From Planifilum sp021793745 (GTDB lineage: Bacteria > Bacillota > Bacilli > Thermoactinomycetales > DSM-44946): 40,553 nucleotides of DNA. The stretch lies in assembly GCA_937983105.1 (NCBI GenBank), contig CALKAM010000156.1, positions 1 to 40,553 of the forward strand. The letters run 5' to 3'. The notes beneath the pieces are model-generated. The model did not search any database. It saw only the letters and a list, made by a program, of their open reading frames with translations, and was not told the origin of the DNA. A program made the position numbers and the translations under genes. Shown here piece after piece: positions 23,707-31,264 of the stretch (position 1 is its first letter; every line of letters starts with the position of its first letter).

Positions 23707-24870
23707 ATGGATTCCTTCGTATTTCACAATCCGACCAAGTTGATCTTCGGAAAGGGAAAGCTGGAAGCGCTGAAAACCGAACTTCCCCGCGGCGGGAAGA
23801 TTCTTCTCGTCTATGGCGGAGGAAGCGTCAAACGAAACGGCATCTATCAAAGGATCCGATCCCTGTTGGATGAAATCGACGCCGAGGTCCACGAGCTTCC
23901 CGGGGTGGAACCGAATCCGCGCCTGTCCACCGTCCATCGTGGAGTGGAAATCTGCCGCTCGAAGGAAATCGATTTTCTCCTGGCGGTAGGGGGCGGGAGC
24001 GTCATCGACTGCACCAAGGCGATCGCCGTCGGGGCCAAGTACGACGGGGATGTGTGGGAGATCATCACCCGGAAGGCAGTTCCCGAGGACGCCCTTCCCC
24101 TGGGAACGGTGCTGACTCACGCAGCGACCGGCTCGGAAATGAACCATATTTCGGTCATCACCAACTGGGAGACGAAAGAAAAGATCGGCTGGGCATCCCC
24201 CCGGGTCTATCCCCGCTTTTCCATCCTGGATCCGACCCACACCCTCACCGTTCCGAAGGAACAAACGGTCTTCGGCATCGTCGATATGATGTCCCATGCC
24301 CTGGAAGAATACTTCAGCCCGGCATCCAACGTGCCGCTGCAGGAGCGGTTCGTCGAATCCATCCTGACAACGGTGATCGAAACGGCCCCGAAACTGGTCA
24401 ACGATCTGGAAAACTACGAATACCGGGAAACCGTCATGCTTTGCGGAACCATGGCCCTTAACGGCGTGCTCAAAATGGGCATGAAGGGGGATTGGGCAAC
24501 CCACAACCTGGAACACGCCGTCTCGGCGGTCTACGACATTCCCCACGGTGCGGGGCTGGCCATCCTGTTCCCCAACTGGATGCGCTACATGGTGGAAAAG
24601 GACACCGCCCTAACCAAATTCCAGCAATTGGCCATCCGCGTTTTCGGCGTCGATCCCAGCCTGGATGATCGGGAAATCGCCCTCCAGGGTATCGACCGCT
24701 TGAGCACCTTCTGGAGCGATCTCGGCGCCCCGTCCCGGCTGGCCGACTACGGAATCGGCGAGGATGCCCTGGACGTTTTGGCCGACAAGGCCATGCAGGA
24801 CGGCCCCTTCGGACGCCTCCGAACCCTGGAAAGGGAAGATGTCCTGGAAATCCTGCGGATGTCCCTGTAA
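23707..24870 (+). CDS. Iron-containing alcohol dehydrogenase (YugJ/BdhA type)
   Basis: This 387-residue cytoplasmic enzyme of the Fe-ADH family reduces aldehydes or oxidises alcohols with NAD(P)H. The start FVFHNPTKLIFGKGKL is typical of butanol dehydrogenase-like members (BdhA, YugJ/YugK, YqhD). The nucleotide-binding GGGSVIDCTKAIA is at 96-108, and the metal ligands by family pattern are Asp193, His197 (VDMMSHALEE), His266 and His280 (VYDIPHGAG). The ATG at 23707 follows GTGAGGTGATAGCTGA, 12 bases after the DUF3054 gene. Two tandem hairpins follow the stop. The physiological substrate is unknown. Confidence 0.92.
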   Translation: MDSFVFHNPTKLIFGKGKLEALKTELPRGGKILLVYGGGSVKRNGIYQRIRSLLDEIDAEVHELPGVEPNPRLSTVHRGVEICRSKEIDFLLAVGGGSVIDCTKAIAVGAKYDGDVWEIITRKAVPEDALPLGTVLTHAATGSEMNHISVITNWETKEKIGWASPRVYPRFSILDPTHTLTVPKEQTVFGIVDMMSHALEEYFSPASNVPLQERFVESILTTVIETAPKLVNDLENYEYRETVMLCGTMALNGVLKMGMKGDWATHNLEHAVSAVYDIPHGAGLAILFPNWMRYMVEKDTALTKFQQLAIRVFGVDPSLDDREIALQGIDRLSTFWSDLGAPSRLADYGIGEDALDVLADKAMQDGPFGRLRTLEREDVLEILRMSL

Positions 24871-24900
24871 AACGGACAATCGAAGCGATGAGCATACGAG

Positions 24901-24925
24901 TCCCCGGCCATGCCGGGGAATTTTT
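24901..24925 (+). terminator. First terminator after the iron alcohol dehydrogenase
   Basis: TCCCCGGC (24901-24908) pairs with GCCGGGGA (24912-24919), followed by ATTTTT. Confidence 0.8.
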
Positions 24926-24941
24926 CGGATCAAAAAGAAAT

Positions 24942-24965
24942 CCCCGGCTTACGCCGGGCTTTTTT
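24942..24965. terminator. Second, probably bidirectional terminator
   Basis: CCCGGC pairs with GCCGGG (24943-24948 with 24953-24958). A run of six T follows on the + strand, and a T-rich stretch follows on the - strand, where it would end the R2lox operon. Confidence 0.7.
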
Positions 24966-24981
24966 CCCCACCAGCAAAGGG

Positions 24982-25377
24982 TTATCCTTTCCCGCGGTCC
25001 TTGCCGTCCGCCTCGTTTTCCGATTCCCCTGCGGCGGCTCGCTCCTGGATCATCCGGTCGATCGTCTCCTTCAGCCGGATCACTTCCCGCTCCAGGGATT
25101 CGATGCGCTCCTTCAAGGAAGCGATGTCTCCGCTCTCCGATCGCCTTTGCAACCGCCAACGCTGAATCCGCTCATAAAGGAGCAACAGGCTGGGATCGTT
25201 CAGCACCACATCCATGATCCCGTCCTCGAAGGTCTCCCGGTAGCCGGGCATGCCGTGATCCTTGGCGTTGAGGAGGTGATTCTCCAGCAATTCGGCAATC
25301 CGGTCGTTGTTCGGACCGCCGCTTTGTCGGTAGAAAGCTTCCATGCGTTGCTCCATGGTCAACTTTTCCTTCTCCAT
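24982..25377 (-). CDS. Uncharacterised coiled-coil protein, last gene of the R2lox operon
   Basis: This 131-residue soluble protein has an N-terminal helical part (EQRMEAFYRQSGG, AELLENHLLNAKDHG, FEDGIMDVVLNDPSLLLLYERIQ) and a C-terminal coiled coil (IASLKERIESLEREVIRLKE, ending IDRMIQERAAAG). I know no named family. It lies 37 bases after the ABC1 kinase gene with GGATGGAGGG before its ATG, so it is probably part of the same operon, and may be a scaffold or partner of the proteins encoded upstream. The terminator at 24942-24965 follows. Confidence 0.7.
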   Translation of the reverse strand: MEKEKLTMEQRMEAFYRQSGGPNNDRIAELLENHLLNAKDHGMPGYRETFEDGIMDVVLNDPSLLLLYERIQRWRLQRRSESGDIASLKERIESLEREVIRLKETIDRMIQERAAAGESENEADGKDRGKG

Positions 25378-25414
25378 CCCGATCCCTCCATCCCGGTTGC
25401 CCGTCCCCGTCGGG

Positions 25415-27181
25415 TCACGCTCGCTTGGAACGAATCACCCGCCACACCACATACAGGGCGATGATCGCCGATCCCCACAACATCCCCGTCGCCAGCCAGC
25501 GGATGGCGGGAATCGAAAGCGCCTGCTCACCGCCGAAGGAAAGCAGCAGAGAACTGCCCACGAACATGCCGCTGGCCATCATGCCCAGCGTAATCCGGTT
25601 TACCATGCGGCTCAACAGGCGGGCGGAATCATCGTCCAGCCGATTCACCACCACCCATTTCCAGTCGTTCCAGGCCAGTTTCTCCAGGATCTTGTTGATC
25701 CGGCGCGGGAACGTGGCGAAGAGCTTGGCCGCCTCCGTAATCCAGCTGGCATTGGCCCGGTAGTTGAACCGGCGTCCCAACCAGCGTCGCAGAATCTGCA
25801 CATCCGCCGACTCCAGCACCACATGGTAGCTGATCTCGGGACACAGCCACCTCGCCGTCCCCTCCGCCGCCGAAAACCCCTTGGACCACAGGGCCAGGCC
25901 GTTGGGGATCCGGCAGTAATTGCGGATGGCGACGGTGATCGCCTGAATCAGCAGACTGCCCCAGTTGTACTTGCTCCCCTGTTCGCTATTGACATATCGG
26001 ATAAAGACCGTTCGAAGTTCGTCCTTCAGGCGGACGGGATCCGTATACGGCGTCGGCTGGACGATGTCCAGAGCGGCCTCGGCGGCGTCCTCCGCCTGAT
26101 TGAGCCGGATGTGGAGCAACATCCGGAAGATCGCTTCGGTGTGCAGGGCATCCAGGCGGCCCACCATCCCCCAGTCGATGCCGATCACCTTTTTGGTATG
26201 GCGATCCAGGATCAGGTTGGAACCGTGGGGGTCGGCGTGATAATACCCCTCGGTGAAGGTCTTGATATAGTAGTGGGCCAGGTCCATCATCCGTTCAAAC
26301 CGCTCTTCGAAGGTGAGAAAATCGACCGGAAACTCCTTCAAATTCCATCCGTCCACATACTCCATCACCAACACGGAGGGCGTCGCATGATAAACTTCGG
26401 GGACGCCGATCGTTTCAAACTCCTCGCCGATCCGGCCGTGTTCCTCCATGTTCCGCGCTTCGGCACGCATGTCCAGCTCATTCATCGAACTGCTGTAATA
26501 ATCGTCGATCAGCCCCGGCAGATCGACGGCGGCCGCCCATTCGGGCGGGAGAAGCTTGTGCAGGCGCCGGACAAACTTCCGGATCACCGCGATATCCGTC
26601 TGAAACAGCTTCCCCACCTGGGGGCGGACCACTTTGACTGCACACATGCGCCCGTCCTTCAGGCGGGCCCGGTATACCTGGGCCAGCGAGGCGGACCCGA
26701 TCGGTTCCCTGTCGATCCACTCAAAGGTGGCCAAGCCCTCGGGCAACTCCTCATCTAAGACGTAAGCCATATACCGGAAGGGCATCGGCGGAACCTCGTC
26801 CAGCAACTTGGCCAGCTCCGCCGTGACGGGCTCCGGAATCAATTCCTGCCGGGTAACCAACACCTGTCCCAGCTTGATGAATGTGGGCCCCAACTCCTCA
26901 AAGGCGAGGCGAAGACGGCGGCCGAGCCGGTGCAATTCCTGCTCTTCCTCCGGCGTGATCTTTTTTCCCGGAAACCAACGAAACATCCTCCGGTCCGTCA
27001 ACAAATACAGCAGCCCGTGTTTGGCCATAACCCCTGCGATGGATCGAAAGCGCCCGCCTTTGGTGATCCCCCTTCGCATTTTCCAAATCTCTTGCCGGAT
27101 CCTTTCCTTTTCCTCCGCGGAAAAGGGCTCAACCCTCTCCACGGATTTTTCTTCTTGATCCTTCGGGACCGGAGTCGCCAC
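25415..27181 (-). CDS. ABC1/UbiB family atypical kinase
   Basis: This 588-residue protein belongs to the ABC1 (AarF/UbiB, ADCK) family of atypical kinases or ATPases linked to quinone and lipid metabolism. The family motif KLGQ is at 103-106, the alanine-type loop IGSASLAQV at 161-169, the invariant Lys at about 183 (AVKVVRP), HADPHGSN (315-322) stands for the catalytic loop, and IDWG (335-338) replaces DFG. Two hydrophobic helices near 530-550 and 560-582 anchor the C-terminus in the membrane, as in UbiB/COQ8. It lies 63 bases after the R2lox gene and would be co-expressed with it and an SCP2-like protein. Confidence 0.9.
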   Translation of the reverse strand: MATPVPKDQEEKSVERVEPFSAEEKERIRQEIWKMRRGITKGGRFRSIAGVMAKHGLLYLLTDRRMFRWFPGKKITPEEEQELHRLGRRLRLAFEELGPTFIKLGQVLVTRQELIPEPVTAELAKLLDEVPPMPFRYMAYVLDEELPEGLATFEWIDREPIGSASLAQVYRARLKDGRMCAVKVVRPQVGKLFQTDIAVIRKFVRRLHKLLPPEWAAAVDLPGLIDDYYSSSMNELDMRAEARNMEEHGRIGEEFETIGVPEVYHATPSVLVMEYVDGWNLKEFPVDFLTFEERFERMMDLAHYYIKTFTEGYYHADPHGSNLILDRHTKKVIGIDWGMVGRLDALHTEAIFRMLLHIRLNQAEDAAEAALDIVQPTPYTDPVRLKDELRTVFIRYVNSEQGSKYNWGSLLIQAITVAIRNYCRIPNGLALWSKGFSAAEGTARWLCPEISYHVVLESADVQILRRWLGRRFNYRANASWITEAAKLFATFPRRINKILEKLAWNDWKWVVVNRLDDDSARLLSRMVNRITLGMMASGMFVGSSLLLSFGGEQALSIPAIRWLATGMLWGSAIIALYVVWRVIRSKRA

Positions 27182-27244
27182 CGCTGTATCCCCCCTTAGC
27201 GGTGCGGAACCGCCGCCGCACCGCGCCTTGTTCCGATCAAACCC

Positions 27245-28147
27245 TCAAAAGTCCTCCTTCACCGTCTTCATCGTCTCTTCGCTCAAGCGAGAGAGTTCCT
27301 TCGGCGATTTTCCGCGCGCCCGCTCCAACAGGCTCATCCGGATATCGAACTGCCTCATGGCGTATTGGGTCATCTCTTCCTTATCCAGTCCGAAGGGGAG
27401 CTCATCCACCTGATTGATCAATTCATTCACCACGCCGATGGCCACCGGCAGCAGAAACTCCATCCGCTTTTGGATCACATCCCACACGTCGTGTTCGATG
27501 ATGAGGCGCTGGAGAAGGTACACGCCGTAGGCGATGTGGCGGGATTCATCCCGCTGCAGGTAATGGAAGGCCTGGACGGTCCCGGGCATGATGCCGAGCC
27601 GCTTGTAGGATTGGAAGGTGGAGTAATACCCCGTCTCCGCCAGGACGCCTTCCACAATCATGTTATAGGTGACGGACGCCTCCGCCTGCGCTTCCGGGGA
27701 GGGATCGTGATTCAGCCGATTCATGGCCTGGGGCAGATATTCGTAAAACATCTTCCGGTAATTGTCCAGGTGATAGACGGACAAGTCCTTCTCGGAAACA
27801 TCCCCCACCTCGTCGAGGAAGCGGCGGAAAATCTCGGTGTGCTTCGCCTCTTCAAAGAGGAAGGTGGTCAGGTACATCTCTTCTTCCAGCCGTCCCTCGT
27901 TGGAGATCGCCTGGATCAGGGGGAGCAGATCCCGGGTGACCGCTTCCTCCCCGGCTTGAAACATGGCGCAGAGGCGCAGTGTCATTTCCTTTTCGACATC
28001 ATTGAACTTCTCCCAATCCTTTTTGTCCTGGGTCAAATCGATATCCCTCGGGTCCCAAACCCCCAACTTTTTGGCCTTGTGATACAAACGCATGGGGAGA
28101 AGGGAGTGATCCAAACCCCTTTCGCTCGTCGTCTGCATCACACGCAT
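27245..28147 (-). CDS. R2-like ligand-binding oxidase (Mn/Fe ferritin-like)
   Basis: This 300-residue protein resembles the R2 subunit of ribonucleotide reductase but belongs to the R2lox group (Geobacillus R2loxI, Mycobacterium Rv0233). Metal ligands by family pattern are Glu67, Glu100 and His103 (EEAKH), Glu166, Glu201 and His204 (RDESRH). Val70 and Tyr161 match the pair that forms the Val-Tyr ether cross-link in known R2lox proteins. Those enzymes bind a long-chain fatty acid at a mixed Mn/Fe site, and their natural reaction is unknown. There is no large RNR subunit nearby. The ATG at 28147 is 18 bases after the SCP2-like gene, with GAGGGGATC in front. Confidence 0.93.
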   Translation of the reverse strand: MRVMQTTSERGLDHSLLPMRLYHKAKKLGVWDPRDIDLTQDKKDWEKFNDVEKEMTLRLCAMFQAGEEAVTRDLLPLIQAISNEGRLEEEMYLTTFLFEEAKHTEIFRRFLDEVGDVSEKDLSVYHLDNYRKMFYEYLPQAMNRLNHDPSPEAQAEASVTYNMIVEGVLAETGYYSTFQSYKRLGIMPGTVQAFHYLQRDESRHIAYGVYLLQRLIIEHDVWDVIQKRMEFLLPVAIGVVNELINQVDELPFGLDKEEMTQYAMRQFDIRMSLLERARGKSPKELSRLSEETMKTVKEDF

Positions 28148-28165
28148 GGTTGATCCCCTCCTCTT

Positions 28166-28594
28166 TTATTTCAGCCCCTCCGGAATTTCCGTCTCCACTT
28201 TGAGGGCATCCTCCAGCAGATACTTGGCCGCCATCACATAGCCGGACAGGGTGGACATATCCCCTTTCACCAACTTCAGCCTGCCGCGCATCAGGGTCGA
28301 AATGGGCTCCAGCTTCCGCTCAAAGATCAATTTCCACGTGTAGGGATCGGCGCTGACCACGTACGGCGCCTTTTCCAGATCCTCCTCCGTCGCCGCCCGG
28401 GCCTCGCGACACTCTCCGTGCCACAGGTCCAGATAGATGGCCCGGTCTTCGTCCAGACCGACGGACTCATCCTTTTCCACCCTCAGCACCAAGGGCCACT
28501 CCCAGGTGGCGGCCACCTTCCGATAATTCTGGTTTTGGTTCAAATGCTTGGCCCATTCCTTCGCCCATTCTTCCGTAAACGCTTCATACGCCAT
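28166..28594 (-). CDS. SCP2 sterol-binding domain protein
   Basis: This 142-residue soluble protein fits the SCP2 lipid-binding fold. The C-terminal part has the family-like pattern PISTLMRGRLKLVKGDM followed by a helix; the middle holds YVVSADPYTWKLIFERKLEP, the usual strand pair with an aromatic helix. SCP2 domains bind lipids or fatty acyl chains in a hydrophobic tunnel. The ATG at 28594 is preferred because AAAAGGAG is nine bases upstream; a longer frame begins at 28657. First gene of the R2lox operon, so it may deliver the fatty acid to the oxidase. A perfect inverted repeat lies upstream. Confidence 0.85.
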   Translation of the reverse strand: MAYEAFTEEWAKEWAKHLNQNQNYRKVAATWEWPLVLRVEKDESVGLDEDRAIYLDLWHGECREARAATEEDLEKAPYVVSADPYTWKLIFERKLEPISTLMRGRLKLVKGDMSTLSGYVMAAKYLLEDALKVETEIPEGLK

Positions 28595-28687
28595 CCCGAT
28601 CCACTCCTTTTCCCGAGCAATCTTGAGGTCAAAGGTTGCATTCTGAAGATGCGCCATCCTTCCTGCCGACGGAAAGATGTAAGGGAT

Positions 28688-28706
28688 TACTAAAACTTCT
28701 TTAGTA
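28688..28706 (-). promoter_or_regulatory. Perfect inverted repeat, candidate operator of the R2lox operon
   Basis: TACTAAA and TTTAGTA (28688-28694 and 28700-28706) flank a 5-base spacer, about 95 bases before the SCP2-like gene start. Symmetric AT-rich half-sites of this kind are typical of TetR-type or similar dimeric regulators. The regulator is not in the window. I found no clear promoter hexamers, and 28707-28874 holds no gene. Confidence 0.45.
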
Positions 28707-28874
28707 TCACCCCCTCCAATGGGTACGGGTACGTACTGGTATCAACGGGGGCAAAAAATTTCGGGACCCATCCCCTTCGGGAGGAGACAATTCCATGCTT
28801 CTGTGCGGAAGGTCCTGCGAAACCTCCCATTTCTCTAATTCCCTGTCTTATCAGATTATTCCTTCAGGTTTGTC

Positions 28875-28905
28875 AAAAAGGGGGATTCGGGGGGTGTAGC
28901 CCCCC
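28875..28905 (-). terminator. Possible terminator after the HPr-like exported protein gene
   Basis: GGGGGG (28889-28894) pairs with CCCCCC (28900-28905) directly after the stop codon on the - strand; a run of five T follows eight bases further. Confidence 0.45.
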
Positions 28906-29924
28906 TACCTGCCCGCCAAAAACCGCGCCAGGGCGTCGACGGCCTGCCTGGACTGACGACCTTCGGCCGAGAGAGTTACTTCCGTTCCCCGCAGAAGGCC
29001 GAGTCCGACCACCGCCCAGTAGTCATCGGCCTTGGCTTCTTTTCTCCCCTTCTTGATCGTCACCGTCGCATCATAGTTTTTGATTGCCTTCACCAGCTCC
29101 CGGGCCCGGACCAATCCGATCGTTTTTCCCAGCTTCACATTTTCCACCACGGGGACTTCTGAATCAGCGGATTTCTCCCCGCCTTCATCCGGCTCGGGCT
29201 CCGGCTGGTCGGGATCATCCGGCTTCGGATCGGACCCGGGACCGGAATCCCCCGGATCGCTCCTGCCGTTGGAATCCCGCCCTTCCCCTTCACCATCCGG
29301 TTCCACGGCGTCCTCCTGCTCCCCGTCCTCCGAAGGTTCCGTCGCCATTTCCCGCAACCGCCTGTTGATCTCATCCTCCAGCTCCTCTCCGGAGGACTTG
29401 ACCAGGGGGCGAAGATCCAGGACGGGAGCACCCGGGGTCAGGGAAACTTCGGGTCGGGTGCTCATATCCAGTCCGTGCAGATCGATCTCCTTGGCGTCCA
29501 GCCGATCCACCTTCATGAAGACCTCATGGAGTACGATGGAAGGGATGGAGTCTCCGATTTGGATGGGAAGCCCTTTGATGCGGAAACCCAATGCCGTAGC
29601 ATCCACTTGAAGCCCCCGAATCGGCACCATGCCTCCGTCGGCGATTTCCATCCCCCACCCATGGGCCCGGTTGGCTGCAGCCATCGTCATCCCGTAAACC
29701 TTCGCCTCCCCGGCGATCAACCGCAGTACGGGTTTGCCATCGCTCCCGACAGCCAACAGGGGGAGCAATCCTTTGATTTCGATTCGATCGGCCCGGATGA
29801 CCACCCCTTGACTCCAATCCGCCGCATGGACCGGTGCCGCCCCTTTGGAAAAGGGCAGCAAGCCCGGGGTCAGGGCGATGAGCAATAAGAGAGCCACCCG
29901 GCCGATTCCCCTGAGAAGCTTCAA
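28905..29924 (-). CDS. Exported protein with a histidine-free HPr-like C-terminal domain
   Basis: This 339-residue protein starts with a signal peptide (MKLLRGIGRVALLLLIALTP, probable cleavage after HAA near 35). A region of mostly beta character follows (36-175) and resembles the DUF6230-type exported protein encoded two genes upstream. A long acidic Asp/Glu/Pro/Gly linker (about 197-255) leads to a domain at 262-339. That domain follows the fold order of the PTS protein HPr (NYDATVTI, WAVVGLGLLRGTEVTLSAEG, AVDALARFL), but it has no histidine, so it cannot carry the usual phosphate. The TTG at 29924 has AAGGGGGTGA seven bases upstream. The function is unknown. Confidence 0.75.
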   Translation of the reverse strand: MKLLRGIGRVALLLLIALTPGLLPFSKGAAPVHAADWSQGVVIRADRIEIKGLLPLLAVGSDGKPVLRLIAGEAKVYGMTMAAANRAHGWGMEIADGGMVPIRGLQVDATALGFRIKGLPIQIGDSIPSIVLHEVFMKVDRLDAKEIDLHGLDMSTRPEVSLTPGAPVLDLRPLVKSSGEELEDEINRRLREMATEPSEDGEQEDAVEPDGEGEGRDSNGRSDPGDSGPGSDPKPDDPDQPEPEPDEGGEKSADSEVPVVENVKLGKTIGLVRARELVKAIKNYDATVTIKKGRKEAKADDYWAVVGLGLLRGTEVTLSAEGRQSRQAVDALARFLAGR

Positions 29925-29984
29925 AAGCGGGTCACCCCCTTGGTCATCCCGGTGGATTCCCGACATCCGCCTAAAGGATCCTGT

Positions 29985-30500
29985 TCACCGATCGGCGCCG
30001 CCATCCCGCTTCATCCGGGCGACAATCGGCCAACCCGCCTTTTTCTTCGGCCAAATCCCTATCTTCCGGGCTTTCCTGTCCCCTTTCCTCTGCTTGCGGG
30101 ACCGGTCCCCCGCCGGATCCCAGGCAGCACAGAGGGAGCCTCCGATCACCCCCAGCACCGTTCCGATCAACAGGCCTCCGAGGGCGCCCATGATGGAGAT
30201 GACCGACAACACCATGGCGAAAATGCCGAGCAGCCGCACATATTGCGGCATCAACCATCCGAGGATGCCGCACAGGAGGACCATCGTTCCGAAGAGAAGG
30301 CCGGTAAAGGCAAAACTCCCGGGCACAAAGGCCAACCAGTACAAGTTGACCGGAATCCACAGGATGACGAGCCCGGCCAGGATGACGAGGATCAGCCCCG
30401 CCTTCGGCCGCCGCTTCGGCACCGATCGCCTCGATGGTACGGGGGAGCCACCCTCTCCGGGTGGCTCATGGAACAACCCTTGTTCCGCGATCTTTTCCAT
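29985..30500 (-). CDS. DUF6114 membrane protein
   Basis: This 171-residue protein has a Pro/Arg-rich cytoplasmic N-terminus, four hydrophobic helices between about 35 and 120, and a basic C-terminal tail (RSRKQRKGDRKARK). The helices beginning AGLILVILAGLVILWIPV match DUF6114, which in actinobacteria is usually encoded beside a DUF6230 protein, as here. The ATG at 30500 has AAAGG at the right distance; a GTG at 30509 is in frame. The function of the family is unknown; pairing suggests a membrane partner for the exported DUF6230 protein. Confidence 0.75.
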   Translation of the reverse strand: MEKIAEQGLFHEPPGEGGSPVPSRRSVPKRRPKAGLILVILAGLVILWIPVNLYWLAFVPGSFAFTGLLFGTMVLLCGILGWLMPQYVRLLGIFAMVLSVISIMGALGGLLIGTVLGVIGGSLCAAWDPAGDRSRKQRKGDRKARKIGIWPKKKAGWPIVARMKRDGGADR

Positions 30501-30518
30501 TCGGCTCACCTTTCGCGC

Positions 30519-31052
30519 TTACTTGAGCGAAACATCCAGCGTCATACCCGGGATCGAGATGCTGTTGGCAAAGAGGTAATGACCCCGGATTTTCACATTT
30601 TTCAGATTCATCGACGGAGCGGACAGACTAATTTTCTCCAGGGGGTCCCCGCTGTATTTTTCCTGAACCTTCAGCCTTTTGAAAGAAGAATCCGCCGTCA
30701 TCCGAGTCATGTCGAGGACCAGTCCCGACGCCTTCACATCCTTGGACGCCGTGATCAGAATCCGGGCTTTGAAGGCCCCCACTTCGAAGTCCTTATACAG
30801 TTTCATCCCTTTGATCACGCCATCGAGGCTGGAACTGGCCTGGGGATATCGGGACTTCTCGCTCGTCTGTCCGACTTTCGGCAACAGTTTGAAATTGGTG
30901 ATCTGAATCTCATCGGCTTCAACCACAAACCCGCCGATTCCCGCCACCGGCATCGCCAGGGCGACGCCGCCGGTCCAGATGCCGATGCCCATGGCGAGAA
31001 GCAGGGCGAGGGCGGCCGTCATACTGACCCAAAACTTCTTCCACCGATACAT
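30519..31052 (-). CDS. DUF6230 exported protein
   Basis: This 177-residue protein begins with a basic stretch and a hydrophobic helix (about 8-32), a signal peptide or anchor. The rest is beta-rich and matches DUF6230: GFVVEADEIQITNFKLLPKV, SSLDGVIKGMKLYKD and the VKASGLVLDMTRMTADSSF segment. In Streptomyces such proteins are sometimes labelled cholesterol esterase without good evidence. It is the first gene of the operon, 18 bases before the DUF6114 gene. GGAGGTTGTGCG precedes its ATG. Confidence 0.75.
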   Translation of the reverse strand: MYRWKKFWVSMTAALALLLAMGIGIWTGGVALAMPVAGIGGFVVEADEIQITNFKLLPKVGQTSEKSRYPQASSSLDGVIKGMKLYKDFEVGAFKARILITASKDVKASGLVLDMTRMTADSSFKRLKVQEKYSGDPLEKISLSAPSMNLKNVKIRGHYLFANSISIPGMTLDVSLK

Positions 31053-31124
31053 CGCACAACCTCCTTTTCCGGCGAATGTTTTGGACCTCGAACCCTTATC
31101 CCGATGATGGATCCGCGACGAAGG

Positions 31125-31146
31125 GGATCGTTTGTTGCAACGATCC
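31125..31146 (-). promoter_or_regulatory. Perfect inverted repeat upstream of the DUF6230 operon
   Basis: GGATCGTT and AACGATCC flank six bases, about 75-95 bases before the DUF6230 start. It may be an operator, since no T-run follows on either strand. Confidence 0.35.
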
Positions 31147-31264
31147 GTGCTGAAGGAAGGTTTCGATCACGGGTGAAAGTCGGCCCGCAAAGCGACGCCG
31201 CCGTCATCAGCCGAAAAGCCTTTCCGTTTCCCCGAACATCACCTCCCTTCCCGGAAAGGGGAGG

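Noticed and set aside
27245..28147. Class I ribonucleotide reductase small subunit
   Set aside because: The protein has the R2lox cross-link residues and ligand pattern, and no large subunit gene is nearby.
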